From the NCBI GenBank assembly GCA_037074705.1, contig CM073591.1, positions 90,748,032 through 90,812,031 of the forward strand: a DNA stretch of 64,000 bases, read 5' to 3'. Made by a program: the position numbers and the translations under genes. The stretch is from Zhengitettix transpicula (lineage: Eukaryota; Arthropoda; Insecta; Orthoptera; Tetrigidae). The notes under the pieces were generated by a model, which saw only the letters and a program-made list of their open reading frames with translations, was not told where the DNA came from and ran no database searches. Below are positions 11,011-23,199 of this stretch, in pieces; position 1 is the stretch's first letter, and every line of letters begins with the position of its first letter.

Positions 11011-12237
11011 TCATCACTTGTGTATATATATACTGTAAACTCTTGATTATCCGTGTGCGTTTTAACTGCTTTGAGGCTCAATTGTGGCAATATAATGGGA
11101 CCAACAAAGACACTGCAAGACCAAACTCAGGTTCCTTGTCAATCTGTAGTATGGGAAGGAGGGTTCTGTTGAAAGAAGAGTATAGATCCTGTCTGTCACT
11201 GAACTGTATTCTTATTATTAATTGAGTAGGCACTAGAGTAGTTCAGTTCTGTGGAGAAATATTTAAGATTTTGTGTGAGAAAATGCCGAGTTAATTGGTT
11301 GAAGTTTTTTAATATTGTAACTTGTCCTTTAATAATTTAAGTAAAATAATGAAGCAGAAAAGGAAGTGTGTAGTTTTAATTAATAGTTAACCAGAAACTT
11401 GACATAATTAAGAAACCTGAGCAAGGAGGGTGTGCCAGCTTTAAAATATGTTACAGAAAATGGCATGTCATTGAAACAGAAGTGAATAACTACTATTTTT
11501 CTTCAACATTTGTAGTTTTTTTGTTAATTTATTTAGCTTCCTTTATTTTAGTGTACCGTATAATGTTATTAGATTTAATTATTTTCATGTTACGGCATTA
11601 GGAAATTTGTGTGGTTAAAGTTACAGTGTACTTTATTTATAAATCTACAATAGAACGGTTTCAACTACAGAAGATTATGTACCATAGTTCAGAAGCTTTA
11701 TAATGAACTTTGGTCTGTACCACAAAAGGGTAAGTTTAAGAAGGGTTTTATGGGGTAAAAAATTAATGATGTTACTTTTATACTAGTATATCTGGCTTGT
11801 ATATGTGTACTTTGGTTTATCTGCTAGTTTTAATTATAGGCACCAATTCTCCCCATCATCAGCATAGATAATCTTGTGTCTATTGTATATATACACAAAT
11901 ACAATGTTAGAAACTTTAATTTGTTGCCAAAGTCACATTATATTTTGGATAGTGAGGAATAAACACAAAAACATGGTTTAAATAAATAAGCACAAGTTTT
12001 ATAGATGTCTCAGATTACACACTTAATAAGAATCACTAATAAAGTAACATTTCATCACAATATTTAACTTTTGTATATTGCTGTGATTATTTATTTTTTA
12101 CAAAATTTGATATTTTACAAGGACAAAAGTTGTATACAAATGCTGCAAAATGTATGAAATTCTTTTTTTTTTGCTGAAGTAAATATTTGTCTTATAAGTT
12201 ACATTAAATTCAATCTATTAAAAAGATAACAACCCAA
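11011..12237. other. Abraxas 3' flank, no gene recognised
   Basis: Low-complexity AT-rich DNA downstream of the Abraxas stop codon. TACTGTAAACTCTTGATTATCCGTG at about 11031 resembles the terminal repeat of pogo/Tigger-like DNA transposons, but no partner end was found. The open frame at 11043-11225 has no motif. Confidence 0.4.
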
Positions 12238-12243
12238 TTTATT
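12238..12243 (-). terminator. Candidate Abraxas polyadenylation signal
   Basis: AATAAA on the minus strand lies 55 bases past the stop codon at 12299. A second AATAAA at 12090-12095 is an alternative. Which is used cannot be told from sequence. Confidence 0.4.
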
Positions 12244-12298
12244 TGTTTAAGTTCAGACACATTGGCGAAAGAGACACCACTTGGCACAATCACTTTTA

Positions 12299-12867
12299 TC
12301 ATTCTTGTGGATTTGAACATGTAGATGAGCCATTTGTTGAATGAACTTGTGATCTTGTGTTAGGTTTCACAGAACTATCTGCCGCACTAACTGTTCGTTT
12401 TACAGCATTTGCATAGCCACGTCGTTTAACATTAGAACTATTTGATTGAGATCCCTTGCTAGGAAACACTGCTGGAGCATCAGATTGTGAATTAGCCATT
12501 TGTCTGCGAGTTGGTGAGGTTTCTACAGTTTCTACTGCCTTAGTCTGCTGAATTGTGGTCTTTCTCAATTCTCTGTTCGTTCCACTCCTTGTAGTAACTT
12601 GCCCTTTATCTCCAGCTTGCTTGCAACTGGGATCAGATTGAGGACGACTCATTTCTATCTTCATTTCTGTCACATATGCAAAAAGGTCTGGTGTATTAGA
12701 AGAACCATCTGAATTAAGTTCTTTTTTAGACAAGTCAATAGTATTGGAGTCTTGAAACACAGTTTGTGCGTTATTAGATTTACATGTGACAGGGGAAGAT
12801 TCCAGCTTTATATTGACTTCTGCTATTGGATTAACATTTTCTCGAAGTAATTGTGGCAACAATACTT
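12299..12867 (-). CDS. Abraxas: Abraxas exon 7 (C-terminal tail, residues 256-444)
   Basis: Acceptor TTTACCAG; reads EVLLPQLLRENVNPIAEVN and continues to a stop at 12299. The tail is low-complexity, rich in S, T, N, Q and K, with RSGTNRELRKTT, SPTRRQ and VKRRGYANAVKRTV; the basic clusters could be a nuclear localisation signal. It lacks the terminal S-x-x-F of vertebrate Abraxas 1. Confidence 0.85.
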
Positions 12868-15800
12868 CTGGTAAAAAAAAGAAGACAAACTGAATTGAAT
12901 AGTATTACATATAATATTAAAAGGCTTAAAGAACTATGTCAAATAACCCTTCAACTATAGAAAGATTACACACTATCAAAATAATTAAACAGATGTTTTG
13001 TAGTTTGGTTGAAGATTGTGTGTGTGTGTGTGCATATACCAGCTAGCATACAGTTCAGATCTTCCTTCCTGACAAAGGAGGTTCAGGTCCTCGAAAATTT
13101 GATCTTCACCTATGCCAGATTGGACCAATTAGTGATTTCACGTAAGTTGGCATATCTCTCTTTCCTATCCAAATATGTTGTAAGGAAAAAGTGATGAGGT
13201 CAAATTTAAGATAGGAAAGAGAGACAGCTAATTCGGCTTACCTGAAATCCATAGTTGGTTCAGTTTAGGAGAGGTGACAGAAAATACAAATATTTGAGGG
13301 CCTGAGCCCCCTTAGTCAGCAAGGAAGGTCTCAAGTGCATGGCAGCTGGGCACAAATTGACAAATTCAAACTAAGGTGCACCATTCGTTAGACAGAACCA
13401 ACCCCCAACAAAACCAAACAAGAGTTGCAACAGATCAAGCACTCTTGAATTGAACCAGTTGAGTCAAAAATATTTACTATTATATAGTATATCAACCATT
13501 TAATTACAAAGAATTAAAACTACTAGGACCACTATCAAGAAGCAAATGAGGTTGGGTTTTTATATTAGTAATTGTAGACATATTTTCTACAATGGTAAAA
13601 TTGTATGCTTTAAAACTGAAATAGCTATGACATGCTTAAAAAATTGATAGAGGATTTTTTTATTGTGTGTGGTAAACCAAAGAAAATTTTAACTAACAAT
13701 GGAAAGAAATTTAATTGTAAAGAATGGAGGGATGTTTTAATGAGAGGAGTTGTACCAATTTTTACATCAATAAGACATCCTCAATCAAATCCAGTGGAAA
13801 AATATATTGGACAAGTAATAACAGGATTTAGATAAGTTTTGACAGAGGATCATAGTAAATGAATTATGTGGTTACAGAAGATAGAAAATTATATTAATTC
13901 TAATTATAGTATGGTAATGGGATATATTCCTAAGGAATTGCATTGGTTTAAGTACTGTATATGGGAAATTGAGACAATATTATCATTTCCAGAAGAGACA
14001 AGTGTAAGGGAACAAGAAGGAGGCACGAAAATAAAGGCCATGGAAAGATAAAAAAACATATCCCAATATAGAGGGCAAGACCAAAAATATTTAATGTGGG
14101 AGATTTGGTGCAAGTTAGAAAATTGAGTGTATCAGTTCTTCATAAAAATATTATAGAAAAGTTTCCAAATATTTGTCAGAATAGTAAATAATATAAGATT
14201 AAATAATTATATAATCTTAGGAATAGATAACAAAAGAAATTAAAAACTTCTAACATAACTAATTTAGAATAAAAAAAAATTACTTCTGAATGAAAAAATG
14301 AATAAGAATGATAGCCAATACAGACAAAAAGGAAATATAAATACCACACAACATTTCTGGGCTTCCTCCCATATAATTTAGCCCATGCACTATCCACTGT
14401 CCAACTACCAAACCCCACCCTTGATCAAGACAAGAAATGTAGTCCAACTATTACCACAACTTACTTTCCTGGACTACAAAAACTAAACTAAACTCCATTC
14501 TCTGCATCACCTACACTGGACTGCAATCCAAATCAGATCTTAACACTTTGACTGCCAACTACGAGATAACTCGTAGATTGCGTTCTTTTCTAGGACGCCA
14601 ACTACGGGTTATCTTTTTCTTGTTTACTTGCCATTTTTGTGCAGCTACGATTAAATTCGGAATATATCAGTGCTAATATTGATAGATGGCTTCTGGGAAA
14701 AGAACAAAAAATCAATTCTGGCTTGCATGAACAGAAAATTTATTAAAAAACGAACAAAAAATATAATTATAAAAATTAATTCAAATTTAAGAAATAAAAT
14801 AATATTTTATTGTTTGTGGAACTTCTTAAAACAATATTCCACACAAAATGCAGGCATCTCTTTACAGGCTGGACAGAAATAACGTGTTTCTCAGTTTTTG
14901 ATGCTTGGGTACGTATAAGACATAGCTTTGTCGGACGCTGTTTTTTTTTGGTAGGTGGTAGACTCTCTAAATAAGGCTCTTGAAATCTAATCTTTTCGAA
15001 ACTAGTTGAATCTCTTCTCCAATCAACGTGATGAGGAGTTCTTATCTGAACTTAATCACTTTTATTTTAGAAGAAGTTACTTTCTTCTTTTTTTAAAAAA
15101 ACACATTTTTTATGCTTTTTGATGATAAGTATGCACTATAATTAGAGTTTTTAATAATATAATGAGATTAAATCAAATTGTCATGGTAAGCCAGATTTCT
15201 GAAAATTGCCGTGGCAGTCAACATGTTAAAAACATTCTCCCAACAATACTCCCCAACTGCCATAGGGTGGCTTTCAGGTGCCCTCCCAATCTCCTTGTCA
15301 ACCCTTGCAGGCCTCACCCTAATACTCCCCTAATAAAGCCAGGTTGCCAACCTTGTGGTATGGAACAGGTGCCATGTCTGCCCCATCCTACAGCCCACCA
15401 CAATCCTGCACAAATAGCCGTTCACAAAATCAAAGATAACATTACATTCCTTCTCCTCCCACATCATCTGTCAAATTAATTGCAAATTCTGTCCTGCTTT
15501 CTATATCGGTCAAACCAAAATACAACTCCATCAATGTATTGCTAACCACCGCATCACTATTAAACTAACCGAAACTCAATTTTCAATAGCTGCTCTTACC
15601 CAAAGTCACAACTCCAACAATTTCAACCTGCACTGGCCCTCCTTACAGCCTTACTCCAACTCATCGGATGCTGAACTTCATCTTTCCAGCACACCTGACA
15701 GTCTAGGCAAATTACATTACACAAATTACACAATGCTTTGGCACTCGTTGAATCATACCTCAACATTCGTAAACAGAAGGTAGCCTTAAAAAACAAAGCT

Positions 15801-18800
15801 GGTGAGGTGCACTTGTCAGAATGGAAAGGCATTTCTTGTGGCGTGCCTCAGGGCTCAATATTATGTCCACTGCTTTTTCTTTTGCATATTAATGATCTTC
15901 CAGAACATATAGAACCTTTAAAATCTGTCTTATACACAGATGACACTAATTTGTTAATTACAGACATTGATTTAAATAATCTCAACGCAATGCATCTAGA
16001 AACCTAAATACCTGGTTCGCCGCCAATAAATTAATACTCAATGTACAGAAAACTAAGTTAGTTTTACAACAGAAACCAACAACATCGTAACAGATAAGTT
16101 CTCAGACCATGTGACTTTGCCCAGCTTGCAGTTTGACAGTAAATTAAAGTGGAACTTGCACATTGATCACCTTGTGCACAAACTTAGTTCTGTTTGTTAT
16201 TCATTGAGACTACTGATGCAACAAGTTGATAACAAAACTGCTTCACTAGTCTATTTTGCTTACTTTCATTCACATATGTGTTATGGTATTGCCAATTGGT
16301 GCGTAGTGTGGAAGTTTTCAAACTGCAAAAACGAGCCATTAGAATTATATCAGGTTCAGATGCTAGAGAAAGCTGCAGACCTCTGTTCAAAAGACTTCAT
16401 ATTCTGCCTCTACATAGTATTTACATATTAGAAATACTAAGATTTGTTAAACGCAATGTGAACCTTTTCGAAAGTAACGGGGATAATCATGGCTATGACA
16501 CAAGAAACTGTTCATCTCTCATGTCTGACAAGCACAGCCTCAGTCTCTATGAGTCTAGCATTCATTATTCCGGTATCGCACTATTTAAAAGCCTACCTGA
16601 CCGTGTAAAGAACATCAACAACTACGACTCATTTATCAAGGAGTGTAAAACTTTTCTTGTAAATGGAACTTATTACTCTGTACACAAATTTTTGAATTGG
16701 TCTCACATTCTTTGAACTGCCTTGCCTACAAAATTGCCAAATATGCTACAAATATGTAAATAGTGTGTCCAGTTTTCCCTTTTGGTTGTTTTCCTGCCTC
16801 TGTTTTCTGTTTTAGTATATATCTATGATGACATCCCTCCATACCTAGTGACAGGAGATGAATACCAGGAAGTGATGTGTCGTGTGCATGCTTCTTAAAG
16901 ATAGTGTGTATGAATGTGTTGACTGGACAAATGTGAACAGATGAATTTTTTTGGTGTAACTTATTAATTATTACTATTAATATTAATTCTGTTTATAAAT
17001 AATTTATCTAGTAAACATTTGTGATGAATCCAATTTCCTCATTAGAGGGCTAATTGTGAATAAATCTATCTATCTGTATGAACGCGTGTATGTATTTTTC
17101 CATTTTTTCCCCTTTGTTGGGACCTTCCCTAGAGAGAGAGAGATACTGAGGTCTTGGCTTTTATGGCTGTTGACTGTTGCTGTCTGACAGCTGGTGCAGC
17201 TTAGTTAGAATTCGTCATTTTGTGCCTGGCCGGCACACAGTTCAGACTGTGTGCCTTCCTTCCTGGCTAAGGGGGCTCAGGTCCTCAAAATTTTCTATTT
17301 TTCTGTCATCTCTGTTCAACCTGACCAACCATTGATTTCAAATAAGTCAACTCATCTCAATTTCTCTTTCCTATCCAAATCAGTTAATTAATTTGACTAT
17401 GTCACAGTAACTTATTTGATTTATATATGGGAAGAAATAGTATTTCAAATTTTTGAGGACCTGAGTCCCCTTCTTCAGGACAGTAGATCTGAACATTGAG
17501 CCAACCAGCTTGATGTTCAGACCTATTTGATTTGAAGGTCTAAATATTTATCCATAAATATATAACGATCTCATGTAGGCGGGGAAATACATACAGAAGA
17601 TGTTTCAAGTATAAATACTAATTTAATAGTTCTAACATCACATCATTTAGCTTTTTACAAAATTATTTTGATATTTATTTTAATCTATACAAGTTTAAAC
17701 TTAATAGAGAGGAATTCTTTATTGTAGACTGGACAGTATTGGTTGTATACTAGGAGTCTGATAAACACTGCCACCCATAAAATCCCATTCTGGGATTAAG
17801 AAAACATATAGGCAATATTCTGATCACACTCTCCTAGGTTTTCTTGGCTATTTTGAAGGAAAATGGGAATTAGGACTTCGTCCTCACATTTGTGCCAAAC
17901 CCAAGTAACTTTGACAAATCAAGGAAAACACAAATCAGAAACGGAGCACAAACTCTGCAAAATAAAAGACCAATATATTCTGGGGTCATAACCAAACATG
18001 GAGAAATGCTAGGGGGATATTGACTGGAATATCATTTGTATACACTAAGCATTCCCCACTATCAGAGGCCAACAGTTCTCTGACAATGTGGGAAATCTAG
18101 TCCATATATTCAAAATTCATAGGCTATACAAAGTCAAATGTCTCCAATATGTTCATTTATGGAAATTAACTTACATTTCAGTTCAAAATCTCTTTCTGAT
18201 GTATATCACTTGTAGAAATATGATATTGTAATTAATATATGCCATGTCTAAGCTAAAGAATGTAAATTCACACTGATTCATAAAAAATTGTAATTATAAT
18301 AAGATTTCTATGTACAATTATTACTAAGTGTAACTGTAACAAACAACTACCATTTGGTAATGCTCCTGAATGTCGCAGCACTTCTACTTCTTGTTCCAAA
18401 TCAGAAACTTTATTTTCAGATTGTTTCAAATCCTTTATCAGTTTTCTCAGATGTTCTTGAAGAGTGTTTTGGATTCGACACACCAAGGAAGCATCAGAAT
18501 CTCTCATCAAAGGTTCCCTAGTTTCCATAAAAAGTTTTTGAATAATTTATATAGATACTGTAACACAAACAATTATGTTTGTGAAATATCTATAATAGCC
18601 AATCATACAGATACACATTTTATATTGCTTGCTAGAGAGAATAAACTTATATTATGAATACAAATGCACTTAATCATTACATCATAGACTGTAATTAGAA
18701 TACTATACATCAGGTTGAATAATAAAGTCAGCAAACATAAAAATACAATATTTAATTTATCAAATAATAGTGTGTTTTTGAAAATATGGCATGTTTCTGT

Positions 18801-21800
18801 TTCGACCAATATTATATTATTAAATTAATGTAGTTAATAGATTTCACTTATAAAACAATTATATATTTTTATAATTAATTTTAATACAATAAAAGTGAGG
18901 TGGTATTACTATAATTTCATACTTAAAACTTACAACACCAATTACCTTTAATATTGAAATTATTATAATTTAACTCAAAGGCTAAATAATTTTTTTGTGT
19001 AATTTCTTATCAAGAATATTGTTTGTTAAAATTTTATCACAAAGAAAGCCTGAAACATTTTGGTTTTGTATTTAAAATAATTTTATAATGAACAAAATAT
19101 ATTTAAAATTTATAATTTAGGAATGCATAAATTGACTTAATCCAATATTGCACAAGACGGTACTACAGGTAGAAAAACATGGTTACTGTGGGCAAGGAAG
19201 GTGTTTTTTGTAGGTAAGAATTCCACACCAACAGGTAGTGTTCACACTACATGTCATAAAATGATATTCCCTACCATTTGACAAGTTCATTCCTCCATTG
19301 CATGGTGACATAAACTAACACACGCACGCACACTCGCACGGGCATGGACACACGCACACACGGACATGGACACACACACGCACACATAAAGGTAAGGCGG
19401 GAGAGAGAGAGAGCATAGTCGATTTACCTGAAATCAACAATGGGTCCAGTCAGGATGAGCAGTAAAATATATTACAAATTTTTAAGGACCTTAATCACCT
19501 TTGTGAGTACAGAAGGTCAGAAGTACATGCCAGCTGGGCATGAATTGACGAAACTAAGGTGCACCAAGGCAGCAGCAAATTCAACAACTCTCTGCCTCCC
19601 TCCAAGGAAAGGTCACAACAATGAAAAATAATGGAAAAATACATACACACATACCTTCCGACTAAGATACAAATAAACAGATTTTAATGGAAGCCAACAA
19701 GTGAAGAAAAGGATAGGAAGTTAAAAAGTAAAAGAATGAGAATAGGGTCAGGATTGAACAGATCATTATAATAGTAATCAATATAAGAATTGTCATAATA
19801 TTACATTGATACAAGATTTCAACGCAATATCATAACTACTGCCACAATGACTACAATAGAAGATGTAGAGTCCTGAACTCTGACTTGACTATAAGATGTG
19901 CTGGAAGGAAAGTTCTTGAAAAGACTTCAGCAGTCGATGAGTCGGGGTAATACTTTAAAGAGGGTAAGTTTGTAGTATTGGTCAAAATGGTATGAGTTGT
20001 GACTTTGGACAAGAGCAGCTTTTGGAAATTGAATTTTGGACAGTTTAACAGTGCTGTGGTGGTTAGCAATGCATTCAGACAGGTCTCGTTTGGTTTGGCT
20101 GATATAGAAATCAGGACAGAGTTTGCAATTAATTTGGTAGATGTTGTGGGAGGAGAGGCACATAATGTTTTATTTGCTTTTGTATGTGAGTATTTGTGGA
20201 AGATTGTAGTGGATTGGAGGATGGAGCAGACATGACATCTGTTCCTACCACATGGTTGGCAACCCAGTTTAAGTATGGGAGTTTTGGGGTAGGGCCCGCA
20301 AGGGTGGATTAGAACATTACAGATATTGGAAAGGCGACTGAAGGCAATACTTGGGAAGGTGAGGAATATTGTGGAAAGGACGTTTTTAATATCTGGGTTG
20401 GATTGCAGTCCAGTGTAGAGCTGGCAGAGAATTGAGTGGAGGGTTTTTGTAGTCCACATATACATATGTATTCATGCCCGTCGGGTATGCAGTTCAGACC
20501 TACTATCGAGAAGGGGACTCAGACCATCGAAAATTTGAATATTTCATTTTGTTCCTGTTGACTTCGCCACCTGTTGATTTAAGGTAATCCAACTGCTCTG
20601 TCTCTATTTTTTATCCAAACAAGTTAATCAATTTTACCATGTCACATTACCTTATTTGATCTCCTCTACACCTAATTAGACTATCTATATCTGCCTCATT
20701 CAGAAGTTGGCCTGGTAGTTTAAATGGCTAAAGTGTCTGTACACAAATCAGAATTTACAGGTTCAAATCCTGTCCCGGTCAAAAATGTCAGTCTTTCTTG
20801 CATCTTCATTCCTTCGCCATGCATTGAACATATGATTTTCTTTGCACATAATTCTATGCCTGAGCATTCATATAATGCATATTACCACCTTTCTCCTATT
20901 TATATCTTTCCTACTATCCAACTATCAAATGAGACTTTGTCACAAAACTAAGGTATTTCTGTGTTGTGCAGACAGACTGCAGCCAGACGATGCACGGAAT
21001 GGTGTAACACTCCTTCCTGATAGAGGCAGACAACCTCTGGAAATTTGAAGAACTTCCTTCGGTCCCCTGTGGCTGCACTGTGCTTCAATTTCAGGAAAGT
21101 CACAAACTCACTCACTTTCCTTTTCATACCAAGATCGCAATTATATATGTGTATATATATAGTAATGAACAACTTTCAGTAGTGAAAGCGGTGCGTGACC
21201 ATCCTTAAAGGATCACTTTGGAACGAATTGACAAAACAATGACTGATGAAAAGGCATCTGGCAACTATTGTACACGTGCGCCAGGAACTGCTCTAAGATG
21301 ACAATGTAATATGTTTTTTTTCTTTTTGCATCATGTGGGGGACAGAAGAGAAGTAAAAGATATATGGAGAATCAAGAGTGGATTGTGACAGGCTACAGAT
21401 TTGTGAACCAACATGAGGGCATTTGGCTGCTTAGCTGTTTGGAGTAAGTGTATTCGTCAAGACCAGTGATCCACTGTGGGACTGTTTGCAGATGTTTAAC
21501 GACGAGAGCTGCTGAATGTACAGAGTAAGAATCACCAAATTCATAATGTAAAGTGTTTTCATTACTGCAAATTACACAGTAGACAGCCAAACCCTGTTTT
21601 TGGATAGCTGATGAAACCACCCACAATTCCCTAGCAAAAAAGATCTCATAAATTAATTTAAGCCTAAGTCAATTAATGACATGGTAAATTTATTATAATA
21701 TATTATAAATCTTTACGGGCTAGATCTGCTGGCACCCAATCATTTTTGGCAATTTTATTTTTTAATTGTATTAATAAATTTGTTTTTTGTTTTATAAATG

Positions 21801-22354
21801 TTTAATTTTCTGGTAATAAAAATAATATTCATTAACATTACTGAAACACACTTTCAAGGCCTTCGTCAGGAAGGAAGATCTAAACTGCGTGCCGGCTGGG
21901 CAACAATTGAGTTCAGGTAAGTCAGAATCGCTCTCTCTCTTTCCTATCCTAATGTGCTTTATATATATACAAAGAATGCATATGTTCAAGGCATGGAGAA
22001 GGAAGAAAATGCAAAGACTGAAAATATTCAGCTCAGGCATGCATATTTTATATATATATATATTGGTATGGAAAGGATAGACAGATAGGTTGTGGCTTTC
22101 CTGAAAGTGAAGTGCGGTGTCGCCATGAGGAACTGAAGGTTGTTCTTTAAATTTTCGGAGGCTCTCAGCCTCCTTCTTCAGGAAGGAGTGTTACACCATT
22201 CTGTGCACCGGCCGGCTGCAGAGAGCCTCCGAAAATTTGAAGAACAACCTTTAGTTCCTCATGGCGACACCGCACTTCACTTTCAGGTAAGCCCCAACCT
22301 ATCTCTCTATCCTTTCCATACCAATATTTTTGACAATGTCACATTCTCACTATT

Positions 22355-22417
<63 letters not shown>

Positions 22418-23156
22418 ACTTGGATAGTGAGGAAGGATAGAAATAAATAGAAGAAATAGGAGGATTGCGCTTTACGTGAATTCATATGCTCGGGCGAAGA
22501 ATTACGCACATAGAAAAGCATATGTTCAAAGCAGAGAGAAGGATGGAAGAAGAAGGAAAGACTGAAAATATTTGACCCAGGCGGAACTTGAACCCACGTA
22601 TTCTGCTTAGTACACAGACGTCTTAACCAAATATTTTCAGTCTTTCTTTCTTCTTCCATCCTTCTCTCTGCTTTGAACATATACTTTTCTATGTGCGTAA
22701 TTCTTCGCCCGAGCATATGAATTCACATAAAGCGCAATCCTCCTATTTATTTCTATCCTACCTCACTATCCAAGTTTGAATGTGAATTAGTTCCTTAATG
22801 GATTCTCCTAATATTGTATTTATTCCTTAATGGAAGCTCCTAATACTTCATTCCCTCTACTCTATCCATTCCTCCACTAAAACTATTAATTGTCCACAAT
22901 AAGACTGTCTATATTTGCCTGGTCAGGAACTTGACCCGGTGGCCGAGATGGTTAAGGCGTCTGTGTACTAAGCAGAATACGTGGGTTCAAGTCCCGCCTG
23001 GGTCAAATATTGTCAGTCTTGCCTTCTTCTTCCATTCTTCTCTCTGCTTTGAACATATGCTTTTCTATGTGCGTAATTTCTTCGCCCGAGCATATGAATT
23101 CACGTAAAGCGCAATCCTTTTATTTATTTCTATCCTTCCTCACTATCCAAGTTTGA

Positions 23157-23199
<43 letters not shown>

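Noticed and set aside
11020..11060. Pogo/Tigger element at CTGTAAACTCTTGATTATCCG
   Set aside because: Only one terminal-repeat-like end; no partner or transposase.
22933..23004. Functional tRNA gene
   Set aside because: Despite the cloverleaf, the anticodon is not one used by animal tRNAs and the sequence is fused to a SINE body repeated elsewhere.
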